Assembly: GCF_014196505.1 (NCBI RefSeq)
Contig: NZ_JACIDW010000017.1
Coordinates: 1 to 64,000, forward strand
From: Rhizobium metallidurans
GTDB lineage: Bacteria; Pseudomonadota; Alphaproteobacteria; Rhizobiales; Rhizobiaceae
DNA: 64,000 bases
Reading direction: 5' to 3'
Below the pieces are notes generated by a model. The model was not told the origin of the DNA and searched no databases. It saw only the letters and a list, made by a program, of their open reading frames with translations. Positions within the stretch are counted from its first letter, which is position 1. Each line of letters begins with the position of its first letter. The position numbers and the translations under genes are program-made. This document shows, one piece after another, positions 50,693 through 58,329 of the stretch.

Positions 50693-52012
50693 ATGAGCGG
50701 CCGCATGGCGCGTTTCGCGCTGGGCGCTTATCAGGCGGCCGGGACGTTGATCACGCCCTTCGTCGGCGGTTATCTGACCTATCGCGCCGCCAAGGGCAAG
50801 GAAGACAGGGCTCGCCGGCTCGAGCGCTCCGGCTATGCCAGCGCCGATCGCCCCGCCGGTCCGCTGGTGTGGTTTCATGCCGCGAGCGTCGGCGAGATGA
50901 ACGCCGTCATTCCCCTGATCCGCGAGATCCGCCGCCGCGACGTCCACGTCATCCTGACGACGGGCACCGTCACCTCGGCCAAGCTCGCCGCCGAACGCGT
51001 CGGCTCCGAAGTCATCCACCAATATGTGCCGCTCGACCTGAAGCCCGCCGTCAGCCGCTTCCTCGATTATTGGCAGCCCGATTGCGCGCTGATCGCCGAA
51101 TCCGAGATCTGGCCGGCCACCGTGCTGGAGCTGGGCCGCCGCCGCATCCCGCAGATCCTCGTCAACGCCCGCATGTCCGATCGCTCCTTCGCCCGCTGGA
51201 CCCGCCGTCAGGCGCTGGCCGAGGCGCTGTTCGAGAACCTCGCGCTCGTCATCGCGCAGTCGGATGTCGATGCCGAGCGTTTCCGCGACCTGGGCGCGCG
51301 CCAGGTGCTGATGTCCGGCAATCTCAAGGTCGATACCGACGCGCCGTCTTATGATCCCGCCACCTTCGCGCGCTATCAGCAGCAGGTCGGCGACCGCAAG
51401 ACATGGGCGGCGATCTCCACCTTCGATGGCGAGGAGAAGGCGGCCGGCATCGTCCACCGCACGCTGAGGGAGCGCAACGGCCAGCTGACGATCATCGTGC
51501 CGCGCCATCCCGAGCGCGCCGATGCCATCGAGGCCGAACTGGTCAAGCAGGGGCTGAAGGTCGCCCGCCGCACCCGCGAGGATATGCTCACCCCCGATGT
51601 CGACGTCTTCCTCGGCGATACGATCGGCGAGATGGGGCTTTATCTGCGCATGACGGAGGTCGCCTTCGTCGGCCGCTCGCTGTTCGGCGAGGGCGGGCAG
51701 AACCCGCTGGAGCCGGCCATGCTCGGCTGCGCGGTGCTCTCGGGAAGCAATGTCCAGAATTTCCGCGAGGCCTACCAGCGGCTTGCCCGCCGTGGCAGCG
51801 CCCGCATGGTGCGCGATACCGAGATGCTGGCCAAGGGCGTGCATTATTTGCTGACCAACGACCCGGCGCGCCGCAATATGATCGAGGCTGGCGCCGCGGC
51901 CGTGCAAGAAATGCGCGGTGCGCTGACGGCGACGATGAAGGGTCTCGAGCCCTACATCAATCCGCTGACGGTAAAGGCAAGGCTGCTGCCGAAGACGGCG
52001 GCGCAACGCTAG
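50693..52012 (+). CDS. waaA: 3-deoxy-D-manno-octulosonic acid transferase (Kdo transferase)
   Basis: Inner-membrane glycosyltransferase that adds Kdo to lipid IVA, an essential step of lipopolysaccharide core assembly. 439 aa. Seen: a short N-terminal membrane segment (ARFALGAYQAAGTLITPFVGGYLTY), WFHAASVGEMNAVIPLI, AESEIWPATVLELGRRRIP and NARMSDRSF, then a C-terminal domain with FVGRSLFGEGGQNPLEPAMLG. The length is standard. The TAG stop overlaps the edge of a RIME-like repeat. lpxK follows after a HAD gene and that repeat. Confidence 0.96.
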   Translation: MSGRMARFALGAYQAAGTLITPFVGGYLTYRAAKGKEDRARRLERSGYASADRPAGPLVWFHAASVGEMNAVIPLIREIRRRDVHVILTTGTVTSAKLAAERVGSEVIHQYVPLDLKPAVSRFLDYWQPDCALIAESEIWPATVLELGRRRIPQILVNARMSDRSFARWTRRQALAEALFENLALVIAQSDVDAERFRDLGARQVLMSGNLKVDTDAPSYDPATFARYQQQVGDRKTWAAISTFDGEEKAAGIVHRTLRERNGQLTIIVPRHPERADAIEAELVKQGLKVARRTREDMLTPDVDVFLGDTIGEMGLYLRMTEVAFVGRSLFGEGGQNPLEPAMLGCAVLSGSNVQNFREAYQRLARRGSARMVRDTEMLAKGVHYLLTNDPARRNMIEAGAAAVQEMRGALTATMKGLEPYINPLTVKARLLPKTAAQR

Positions 52013-52122
52013 AGCACGTCGCGCAAAAGTGTGAAGCGGTTTTGCGATAACGACATGCGGTAAAACAAACAGCTAAAGCGCAACGAGCGAATCTGAAAGA
52101 TCGCGAGGCGCTTTAAAGCTAG
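52009..52122. repeat. RIME-like intergenic repeat, copy 2 (inverted relative to copy 1)
   Basis: About 114 bp whose reverse complement matches 49295-49401 closely, including the CGCGATCTTTCAGATTCGCT and TACCGCATGTC segments. It supplies the TAG stop codon of waaA and separates it from the HAD phosphatase gene. The two copies lie 2.6 kb apart in opposite orientation. Confidence 0.7.
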
Positions 52123-52132
52123 GGTCAAGGAC

Positions 52133-52846
52133 ATGCAGGTGATCAAGGGTATCCTGTTCGACAAGGATGGCACGCTCCTCGATTATGACGAGAGCTGGCT
52201 GCCGGTGAACCGCGAGCTGGCGCTGATCGCCGCCAGGGACGACGCTGCGCTTGCCGACCGCCTGCTGCTTGCCTGCGGCATGGATCCCTTGACCGGCCAT
52301 ATCGTTCCCGACAGCCTGCTCGCCGCCGGTAACACGCGCCAGATTTCGGAGGGCCTCGTCGCCGCCGGGTCGACGGTTCCCGTCGACGAGCTGACGGTAA
52401 GGCTCGACGAACTCTTTTCCCATGCCGCAGATTTCTCCGTGCCGGTCACCGATCTCGCTTCTTTCTTCGCCCGCCTGCATGCGCGCGGCTTCAAGCTCGG
52501 CGTCGCCTCCAGCGATAACGAGCGCTCGATCCGACAGACGGCCAAGCGCTTCGGCTTTGCCGAATACATCGATTACGTCGCCGGCTACGACAGCGGCCAC
52601 GGCACCAAGCCGGAGCCCGGCATGGTGCTCGGCTTCTGCGCGGCCACGGGTCTTGACCCCTCCGAAGTCGCCGTCGTCGGTGACAACAACCACGATCTGC
52701 ACATGGGCCGCAACGCCAATGTCGGGCTGACGGTCGCGGTTTTGACCGGCACCGGATCGCGTGAATCGCTCGCCGCCGCCAGCGATCATTGCCTCAACGA
52801 TATCACCGAACTCGAAGGGCTGCTGCCCGGCCTGCAGTTCGCCTGA
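52133..52846 (+). CDS. HAD-superfamily phosphatase, phosphoglycolate-phosphatase-like
   Basis: 237 aa. Seen: nucleophile motif LFDKDGTLLDY (residues 8-18), GVASSDNERS (motif II), KPEPGMVLGF (motif III Lys) and VAVVGDNNHDLHMGRNA (motif IV), with a helical cap between. The substrate is unknown; phosphoglycolate is possible and would supply glycolate to the GlcDEF enzyme encoded at 7201-11468, but this is inference. It sits between waaA and lpxK, which are often adjacent in related genomes, so it may be an insertion together with the repeat before it. Confidence 0.87.
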   Translation: MQVIKGILFDKDGTLLDYDESWLPVNRELALIAARDDAALADRLLLACGMDPLTGHIVPDSLLAAGNTRQISEGLVAAGSTVPVDELTVRLDELFSHAADFSVPVTDLASFFARLHARGFKLGVASSDNERSIRQTAKRFGFAEYIDYVAGYDSGHGTKPEPGMVLGFCAATGLDPSEVAVVGDNNHDLHMGRNANVGLTVAVLTGTGSRESLAAASDHCLNDITELEGLLPGLQFA

Positions 52847-52952
52847 TCGACCAAAGGCTTGCTTTTTCTTGAAAATTGCCTTTTCTTTTCGCTCGGGTGG
52901 AGATGACATCGGCGGGCGCCATGCCGGCGGTGCGAAAAGCAGGACGGCGAAG

Positions 52953-53993
52953 ATGGTATCCGAAGCGCCACCATTCTGGTGGACGAAAGCCGATTGGCGC
53001 GCCTGGACGCTCTATCCGATCTCCTTTCTTTACGGCCGTATCTCGGGCTACCGCATGGTCAACGCCAGGCGCGCTTCCGTGCCCGTCCCTGTGATCTGCG
53101 TCGGCAATTTCACCGTCGGCGGCGCCGGCAAGACGCCGACCGCCATTGCGATCGCCCGCGCCGCCAAGGCCAAGGGCCTGACGCCCGGCTTCCTCAGTCG
53201 CGGTTATGGCGGCTCGCTCGATGTGACCACCGTGGTCGATGCCGGCCACCACCGCGCCGTGGCCGTCGGCGACGAACCGCTGCTTCTCGCCCGCGAGGCG
53301 CTCACCGTCATTTCCCGCCGCCGGGTCGAGGGCGCCAGGCGCCTCGTCAAGGAAGGCGCCGACCTGATCATCATGGATGACGGCTTCCAGAGCGCCCGCC
53401 TCGCCATCGATTACGCGCTGCTGGTCATCGACGCCACGCGTGGCCTCGGCAACGGCCATATCGTTCCGGGCGGCCCGGTGCGCGCGCCGATCAAGCTGCA
53501 ACTGCGCTACGCGACAGCGCTTCTGAAGGTCGGCGCGGGTGCAGCCGCCGACCAGATCGTGCGCATCGCGGCGCGCGCCGCCAAGCCCTATTTCACCGCA
53601 TCCGTGACGGTCTCCGACGGCGCCGATCTGAAGGGCCGGAAGGTTCTGGCCTTCGCCGGCATCGCCGATCCTTCGAAATTCTTCCGTACGGTCGATGAGA
53701 TCGGTGCCGAAACCGTCGCCCGCCGCTCCTTCGGCGATCACGAGCATCTGACCGACGACGAGATCGACGACATCCTCGAAACCGCCGCCCGCGACGACCT
53801 CCAGATCGTCACCACCTCCAAGGACTTCGTGCGGCTGGCGGGTCACCACGGCAAGGCCGAGACGCTGGCCTCGAAATGCCGGGTGATCGAGGTGGAAATG
53901 ACCTTCGAGGACCACCTGGCGCCGGGGCTGATCATCGACCGCGCGCTCGATGCCTGCCGCGAGCGCCGGCTTAAGGAGATGGCGGCGGGGTAA
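52953..53993 (+). CDS. lpxK: Tetraacyldisaccharide 4'-kinase
   Basis: Phosphorylates the lipid A disaccharide at the 4' position on the inner membrane. 346 aa from ATG 52953 (AGGACGGCGAAG upstream). Seen: an N-terminal amphipathic part (PPFWWTKADWRAWTLYPIS), P-loop VGNFTVGGAGKTPT (about 49-62), SRGYGG, DEPLLLA, and IIMDDGFQS with the catalytic Asp region. Length normal. Acts one step before WaaA in the pathway and lies in the same gene run. Confidence 0.95.
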   Translation: MVSEAPPFWWTKADWRAWTLYPISFLYGRISGYRMVNARRASVPVPVICVGNFTVGGAGKTPTAIAIARAAKAKGLTPGFLSRGYGGSLDVTTVVDAGHHRAVAVGDEPLLLAREALTVISRRRVEGARRLVKEGADLIIMDDGFQSARLAIDYALLVIDATRGLGNGHIVPGGPVRAPIKLQLRYATALLKVGAGAAADQIVRIAARAAKPYFTASVTVSDGADLKGRKVLAFAGIADPSKFFRTVDEIGAETVARRSFGDHEHLTDDEIDDILETAARDDLQIVTTSKDFVRLAGHHGKAETLASKCRVIEVEMTFEDHLAPGLIIDRALDACRERRLKEMAAG

Positions 53994-54020
53994 GCGTGTT
54001 GAGGCGTTCTGCCGTGAAGC

Positions 54021-54170
54021 ACCCCCCTCTGTCCTGCCGGACATCTCCCCCACAAGGGGGGAGATCGACGTGTGGTTAGGCTTTCGCCAGACGTTGAGGT
54101 ACAAGCGGGCGGTCGCGCCCAGCCAATCTCCCCACCTGTGGGGGAGATGCCCGGCAGGGCAGAGGGGGGT
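54021..54170. repeat. 150-bp palindromic intergenic element, forward copy (element E4)
   Basis: Arms 54021-54066 and 54125-54170 are inverted repeats (ACCCCCCTCTGTCCTGCC start, GGCAGAGGGGGGT end), each with an internal CTCCCC/GGGGAG palindrome. The ~58-bp centre (TTAGGCTTTCGCCAGACGTT and on) matches the reverse complement of the E5 centre. Exactly the same length as E5 (150 bp) but in the opposite orientation. Lies after lpxK. Confidence 0.85.
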
Positions 54171-54299
54171 AATTCTTGTGCCACGCCTGCCTGTTGCAAC
54201 CCGCGCTCGATGCCCACGTCATCACCCCCGATCATATCACATGTCGGATGCCGCAGCCCCCAATCGTCTCTACAATAGGTTCAACATGGAGGAGACGTC

Positions 54300-54641
54300 A
54301 TGCCCCGCTATCTGGTAGCCATTCACCATCCTGATGATTACGACCCCGCCGTCTCGGAAGATGAGGCGATGCATCGTGCGATCGATGCGCTCAACGACGA
54401 GATGATCGCTGCGGGCATCCGGCTCTTCGTCGGCGGCCTGCATCGGGCGGGCACCGCCAAGTCGTTGCGCGCCGATGCCGATGGAAATGTGTCGGTGAGC
54501 GACGGTCCCCATCTCAAAACCAGGGAGCATGTCGGCGGTTTATGGGTGCTGGAGGCTGATGGCATGGACGAGGCGTTGGCCTGGGGCCGCAAGGCTGCCA
54601 TCGCTTGTCGGGCTCCTGTCGAGGTTCGGGCGTTCCACTAG
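54300..54641 (+). CDS. YCII-related (DGPF domain) protein
   Basis: 113 aa. Seen: RYLVAIHHPDDYDPAVSE at the N-terminus, VSDGPHLKTREHVGGLWVLEADGMDEALAWGRK (in parts) and a C-terminal PVEVRAFH, the ferredoxin-like YCII/DGPF fold. Functions of this family are mostly unknown; some are fused to sigma factors or act on small molecules. AGGAGACGTC precedes ATG 54300. It is flanked by inverted copies of a 150-bp repeat (E4 and E5), which may mark it as a mobilised cargo gene. Confidence 0.87.
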   Translation: MPRYLVAIHHPDDYDPAVSEDEAMHRAIDALNDEMIAAGIRLFVGGLHRAGTAKSLRADADGNVSVSDGPHLKTREHVGGLWVLEADGMDEALAWGRKAAIACRAPVEVRAFH

Positions 54642-54675
54642 CGCTGTCGATGCGATGGGCGTTGTGCCGTGTGTC

Positions 54676-54825
54676 GCCCCCCTCTGTCCTGCCGGACATC
54701 TCCCCCACAGGTGGGGAGATTGGCTGGGCTTGCCCGCTCGCTCCTACTTCAACGTTTGGCGAAGACCTAACCGCGAGTCGATCTCCCCCCTTGTGGGGGA
54801 GATGCCCGGCAGGGCAGAGGGGGGT
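54676..54825. repeat. 150-bp palindromic intergenic element, reverse copy (element E5)
   Basis: Reverse complement of E4 with scattered differences, mostly in the central 60 bp. The end sequences, arm palindromes and 150-bp length are preserved. It lies 34 bp after the YCII gene stop and just before the convergent glycosidase gene end. Confidence 0.85.
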
Positions 54826-54856
54826 AATCCTGGCTCCAATCTCGCTACAAGCCGGC

Positions 54857-55648
54857 CTACTCCACCACCCCGAACACCGGCCCATACCCGCCATGCCAGG
54901 AAAAATCACTGCGCCCCAATTCGCCGCTATAGAACCCCGCACCACCCCCGCCATCGAGAAACAGCGCGTCCGGGCATTGCAGGCGATCGCGGAAAAGCCG
55001 CGCGAAATCGTGAAAGTTGACGGGATCGTCGCTGACCGCGAAACGGACGGTGCCATTGTCGCAGACACCCACGCCGCTGCGCCGCGTGCGGTCGCTGGAG
55101 CCGGCGATGAAGATCGGGTTGATCCTGTTAGCGATCACCAGCATCGGCCCGGACTGCGTGGCAAGCCTGACGTCGGGGCGTAGCTTCATGAAAGTCGCGG
55201 TCGGCAGGATGCCCGCGCCCTTGTCGCCGATATAGAATATCCCGTTCGGCTTCTTGTAGAAGTTCGGCACCGGACCGCTCGCCGTCGACGCCTTGACGCT
55301 TGCCACCGGCCGCAGCTCCCGGCCGTTCTCGACATAGAGGCCGATCGGCGAGAAATCCTCGAGATACATCCCGGCATTGACGGCGAAGACGAGCGTCTTG
55401 CCCTTGGCGGTGACGGCGTCAGCGATGCCGGGGAAGGAGCGGTAGGGCGCGCCGTCGTCGCCTTTCCAGAAGAGACGCAAGTCAACCTTGGCGGGATCGA
55501 CGGTGCAGATCACGTAATTGGTGTTCTCGACCGTTTCCCGCGCGCAGGGTCCGGCAAGCACGGGCCGGGCGGAGCCGACGACAGCGCCAAGCAGGATGGC
55601 CATCCCGATGAGGGCGGCGGACAACAGGGCGGATGAACGGAAGAGCAC
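54857..55648 (-). CDS. Phosphodiester glycosidase family (DUF2233) protein
   Basis: 263 aa with a signal peptide or N-terminal anchor (MLFRSSALLSAALIGMAILLGAVVGSARPVLAGPC). Seen: VFAVNAGMYLEDFSPIGLYVENG, NFYKKPNGIFYIGDKGAGIL, ATQSGPMLVI, RRSGVGVCDNGTVRFAVSD and DALFLDGGGGAGFYS, the conserved pattern of the NAGPA/DUF2233 fold. Probably periplasmic and acting on a sugar phosphodiester, for example in exopolysaccharide; the substrate is unknown. Confidence 0.88.
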   Translation of the reverse strand: MLFRSSALLSAALIGMAILLGAVVGSARPVLAGPCARETVENTNYVICTVDPAKVDLRLFWKGDDGAPYRSFPGIADAVTAKGKTLVFAVNAGMYLEDFSPIGLYVENGRELRPVASVKASTASGPVPNFYKKPNGIFYIGDKGAGILPTATFMKLRPDVRLATQSGPMLVIANRINPIFIAGSSDRTRRSGVGVCDNGTVRFAVSDDPVNFHDFARLFRDRLQCPDALFLDGGGGAGFYSGELGRSDFSWHGGYGPVFGVVE

Positions 55649-55700
55649 CGGTTCTCGTCCTTTTGCGGTGTGAGACTGCGAGCCGCCGAAAGGGCCGGCT

Positions 55701-55913
55701 TTAAAGCTTGCGCGCTTCCAGCCGCCGCCTGTCGCGCTCGACGGTCTGGAAGCCCATCGGCGTCAGGCGGAATTGCCGCTTCTGGAATTCGCCGCGGATT
55801 TCGACGAAGCCCTGCGCTTCGGCTTCGTACAAGGTCTTCAGGCCCATCTCCTTGGGAGGCGTCTGCCAATCCCGGCCGACGGCGCTGTGCAGCAATGCGA
55901 TGATCTTGATCAT
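55701..55913 (-). CDS. Small conserved-looking protein of unknown function
   Basis: 70 aa from ATG 55913 with GGAG 7 nt upstream (within the codons of an alternative upstream ATG at 55925). Basic, probably helical with a beta hairpin: HSAVGRDWQTPPKEMGLKTL, then EAQGFVEIRGEFQKRQFRLTP, the latter resembling the wing of a winged helix. I cannot name a family. It lies between the glycosidase and the DUF2093 gene. Confidence 0.5.
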   Translation of the reverse strand: MIKIIALLHSAVGRDWQTPPKEMGLKTLYEAEAQGFVEIRGEFQKRQFRLTPMGFQTVERDRRRLEARKL

Positions 55914-55980
55914 TGTTTTCTCCATGGCCGAGGCGCTGCTTTGGCGCTGCGCCGTCTCGCCAACGTCGTCGGGCCCGCGA

Positions 55981-56211
55981 TTACCGCTTCTGGTTCGGCA
56001 GCACGCCGGCGCGCTTGTCGGCCTCGAAGGAGGACACGGCGTCGGCATAGGGTTCCTGGCGGGCGACGCTCCAGTAGCGCAGTTCGTCGAGCGGGATCTG
56101 CTTGCCCGTCATGGCGCAGACGACATGGGAACCCGGCGACAGGATCTGAAAATCCGCATCGAGATAGCGTATCTTCGCTTCGCGGTTTCCGTTTCCTTCA
56201 AACAAGTTCAT
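55981..56211 (-). CDS. DUF2093 family protein
   Basis: 76 aa from ATG 56211 (a TTG nine bases upstream is possible). Seen: REAKIRYLDADFQILSPGSHVVCAMTG and IPLDELRYWSVARQEPYA, a textbook DUF2093 pattern. Small, soluble, alphaproteobacteria-specific; function unknown. Lies directly downstream of mutL on the same strand (70-bp gap), a conserved placement in the order as far as I know. Confidence 0.88.
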   Translation of the reverse strand: MNLFEGNGNREAKIRYLDADFQILSPGSHVVCAMTGKQIPLDELRYWSVARQEPYADAVSSFEADKRAGVLPNQKR

Positions 56212-56281
56212 GCGCTCCAATCCTCAAAGCCGACCGTAACAGGATTGCCATACCCCGCAACAGCCGCCATTGCCAGCGATT

Positions 56282-58150
56282 TCAGCTCCGGCCGAACAGC
56301 CGCTCGATGTCGGAAAGCTTGAGCTCGATATAGGTCGGCCGGCCGTGATTGCACTGTCCGGAGCCCGGCGTCATCTCCATCTGGCGCAACAGCGCGTTCA
56401 TCTCCTCCGGCCGCAGCCGTCGTCCCGAGCGCACCGATCCGTGGCACGCCATGGTCGCCGCCACATATTCGAGCTTGGCCGATAGTCCCGATGCGGTGTC
56501 CCACTCGGCGATCTCGTCGGCGAGCTGCTTGATCAGCCCCGAGGCATCGACCTCGCCGAGCATCGCCGGCGTCTCGCGCACGGCGATGGCGCCCGGCCCG
56601 AAACGCTCGATGCCAAGCCCGAGCTCGCCGAACTCGGAGGAAAACTGCATCAGCCGGTCGCAATCCTCTTCCGGCAGGTCGATGATCTCGGGGATCAGCA
56701 GCACCTGCGAGGCCAGTCTCTTGGAGTGCAGCGCCTTGCGCATCGCCTCGAACACCAGCCGCTCATGCGCGGCGTGCTGGTCGACGATGACAAGCCCGGT
56801 TTCGGTCTGCGCCACGATGTAGTTCTCGTGGATCTGCGCGCGCGCCGCGCCGAGCGGGAAGCGCGACGGCACCTCGGCCTCGGCGACGGGCGCTGGCGCC
56901 ATCCATGGCGAAGTCTGCGTGGCTTCGGCCCGGGCCGTCGGCATCGTCAGCCCGTCGAACGATGTCTGTGGCCGGTCACTGAAACCGTTGCCGGCCGGAC
57001 GCGGCGGGGAGTGGGAGTAGCCGGCGGGGGCGGAGAAAGGCCGCGACGGCGAGGTCTCGGCGCTCCATTGCTGCTGCGGTTGCGGTTGCGGCCGGTAGCC
57101 GTTCGGCTGGAAGCCGGCGCGGAAGGCGCGCAGCATGCCGTCGGCGCCCGTGGTCGCCGCCCGGCTGCCGTCGCGCGCCAGCGCCTCGCGGATCGCGCCG
57201 ACGATCAGCCCGCGCACCAGTTGCGGATCGCGAAAGCGTACGTCCGACTTGGCCGGATGCACATTGACGTCGACCAGCGCCGGATCGAGCCCGATCGACA
57301 GCACCGCCACCGCGTAGCGTCCCGATGGGATCGTCTCGGCATAGGCGCCACGGATCGCCGACAGCACCAGCTTGTCCTGCACCGGCCGGCCGTTGACGAA
57401 GGCATATTGATGCGCCGCGTTGCCGCGGTTGAAGGTCGGCACGCCGGCAAAGCCGGTCAGCGTCACATCCTCGCGCTCGGCATTGATTTCGATTGCGTTG
57501 TCGCGGAAATCCTTGCCGAGGACCTGCGCCATGCGCGCCAGATGGTCGTCGCCGGTCGCGGGAAACTCCAGCGTCGTGCGGTCGGTGCCCGAGAGCACGA
57601 AGCGCACCTGCGGGAAGGCGATCGCCATGCGCTTGACGATCTCGGTGATCGCGCCGGCCTCGGCCTTCTCCGTTTTCAGGAATTTCAGCCGCGCGGGCGT
57701 CGCGAAGAAGAGGTCGCGCACCTCGACGATGGTGCCGGGATTGAGCGCTGATGGCCGCAGATGCTGCAGCTTGCCGCCCGCCACCGAAATTTCCGCCCCG
57801 CCATCGCTGTCGCGGCGGCGGCTCGAAATCGTCAGCCGCGCCACCGAGCCGATAGAGGGCAGCGCCTCGCCGCGAAAGCCGAGCGTATGGATATCGTCGA
57901 GCGTATCGGTGATCTTCGAGGTGCAGTGCCGGCGCACGGCAAGCTCCAGATCGCGCTCGTCCATGCCCGAGCCGTTGTCGGTCACCCGAAGCAGGCTCTT
58001 GCCGCCGCCCGAGGTGGCGATCTCGATACGCGTTGCGCCTGCGTCGAGCGCGTTCTCGATCAGTTCCTTGGCGGCGCTGGCGGGGCGTTCGATGACCTCG
58101 CCGGCGGCGATTTGGTTGATGAGCGTTTCGGAAAGCAGCTTGATCGACAT
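56282..58150 (-). CDS. mutL: DNA mismatch repair protein MutL (with endonuclease motif)
   Basis: 622 aa from ATG 58150 (MSIKLLSETLINQIAAGEVIERP). N-terminal GHKL ATPase: ELIENALDAGATRIE, VTDNGSGMDERDLE, TLGFRGEALPSIG. C-terminal dimerisation domain with DQHAAHERLVFE, matching the DQHA-x2-E-x4-E metal-binding endonuclease motif, and GQCNHGRPTYIEL near the end. It therefore nicks DNA itself, as expected in a bacterium without MutH. The region about 340-440 is a Pro/Gln/Ser-rich linker. The Shine-Dalgarno is weak (GGCGGC). Confidence 0.96.
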   Translation of the reverse strand: MSIKLLSETLINQIAAGEVIERPASAAKELIENALDAGATRIEIATSGGGKSLLRVTDNGSGMDERDLELAVRRHCTSKITDTLDDIHTLGFRGEALPSIGSVARLTISSRRRDSDGGAEISVAGGKLQHLRPSALNPGTIVEVRDLFFATPARLKFLKTEKAEAGAITEIVKRMAIAFPQVRFVLSGTDRTTLEFPATGDDHLARMAQVLGKDFRDNAIEINAEREDVTLTGFAGVPTFNRGNAAHQYAFVNGRPVQDKLVLSAIRGAYAETIPSGRYAVAVLSIGLDPALVDVNVHPAKSDVRFRDPQLVRGLIVGAIREALARDGSRAATTGADGMLRAFRAGFQPNGYRPQPQPQQQWSAETSPSRPFSAPAGYSHSPPRPAGNGFSDRPQTSFDGLTMPTARAEATQTSPWMAPAPVAEAEVPSRFPLGAARAQIHENYIVAQTETGLVIVDQHAAHERLVFEAMRKALHSKRLASQVLLIPEIIDLPEEDCDRLMQFSSEFGELGLGIERFGPGAIAVRETPAMLGEVDASGLIKQLADEIAEWDTASGLSAKLEYVAATMACHGSVRSGRRLRPEEMNALLRQMEMTPGSGQCNHGRPTYIELKLSDIERLFGRS

Positions 58151-58329
58151 GCCGCCATTTTCGCGGATTCTCGCGGCCGAGGGAAGGGCGAAAGCGACGC
58201 GATAAGGCCTTGTACCTGCGCAAATATTTGGCTGCTTAATGTTAAGCACGCCTTAAGACAAAACTGGCATTTTGCCGACAATACCCGCCGCAAAATGCAA
58301 TCCATTCGGACAGATGTAGGACGCGTAGT

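Noticed and set aside
54021..54825. CRISPR-like repeats
   Set aside because: Only two copies, in opposite orientation, 505 bp apart with a gene between them, and no cas genes; they are palindromic intergenic elements.
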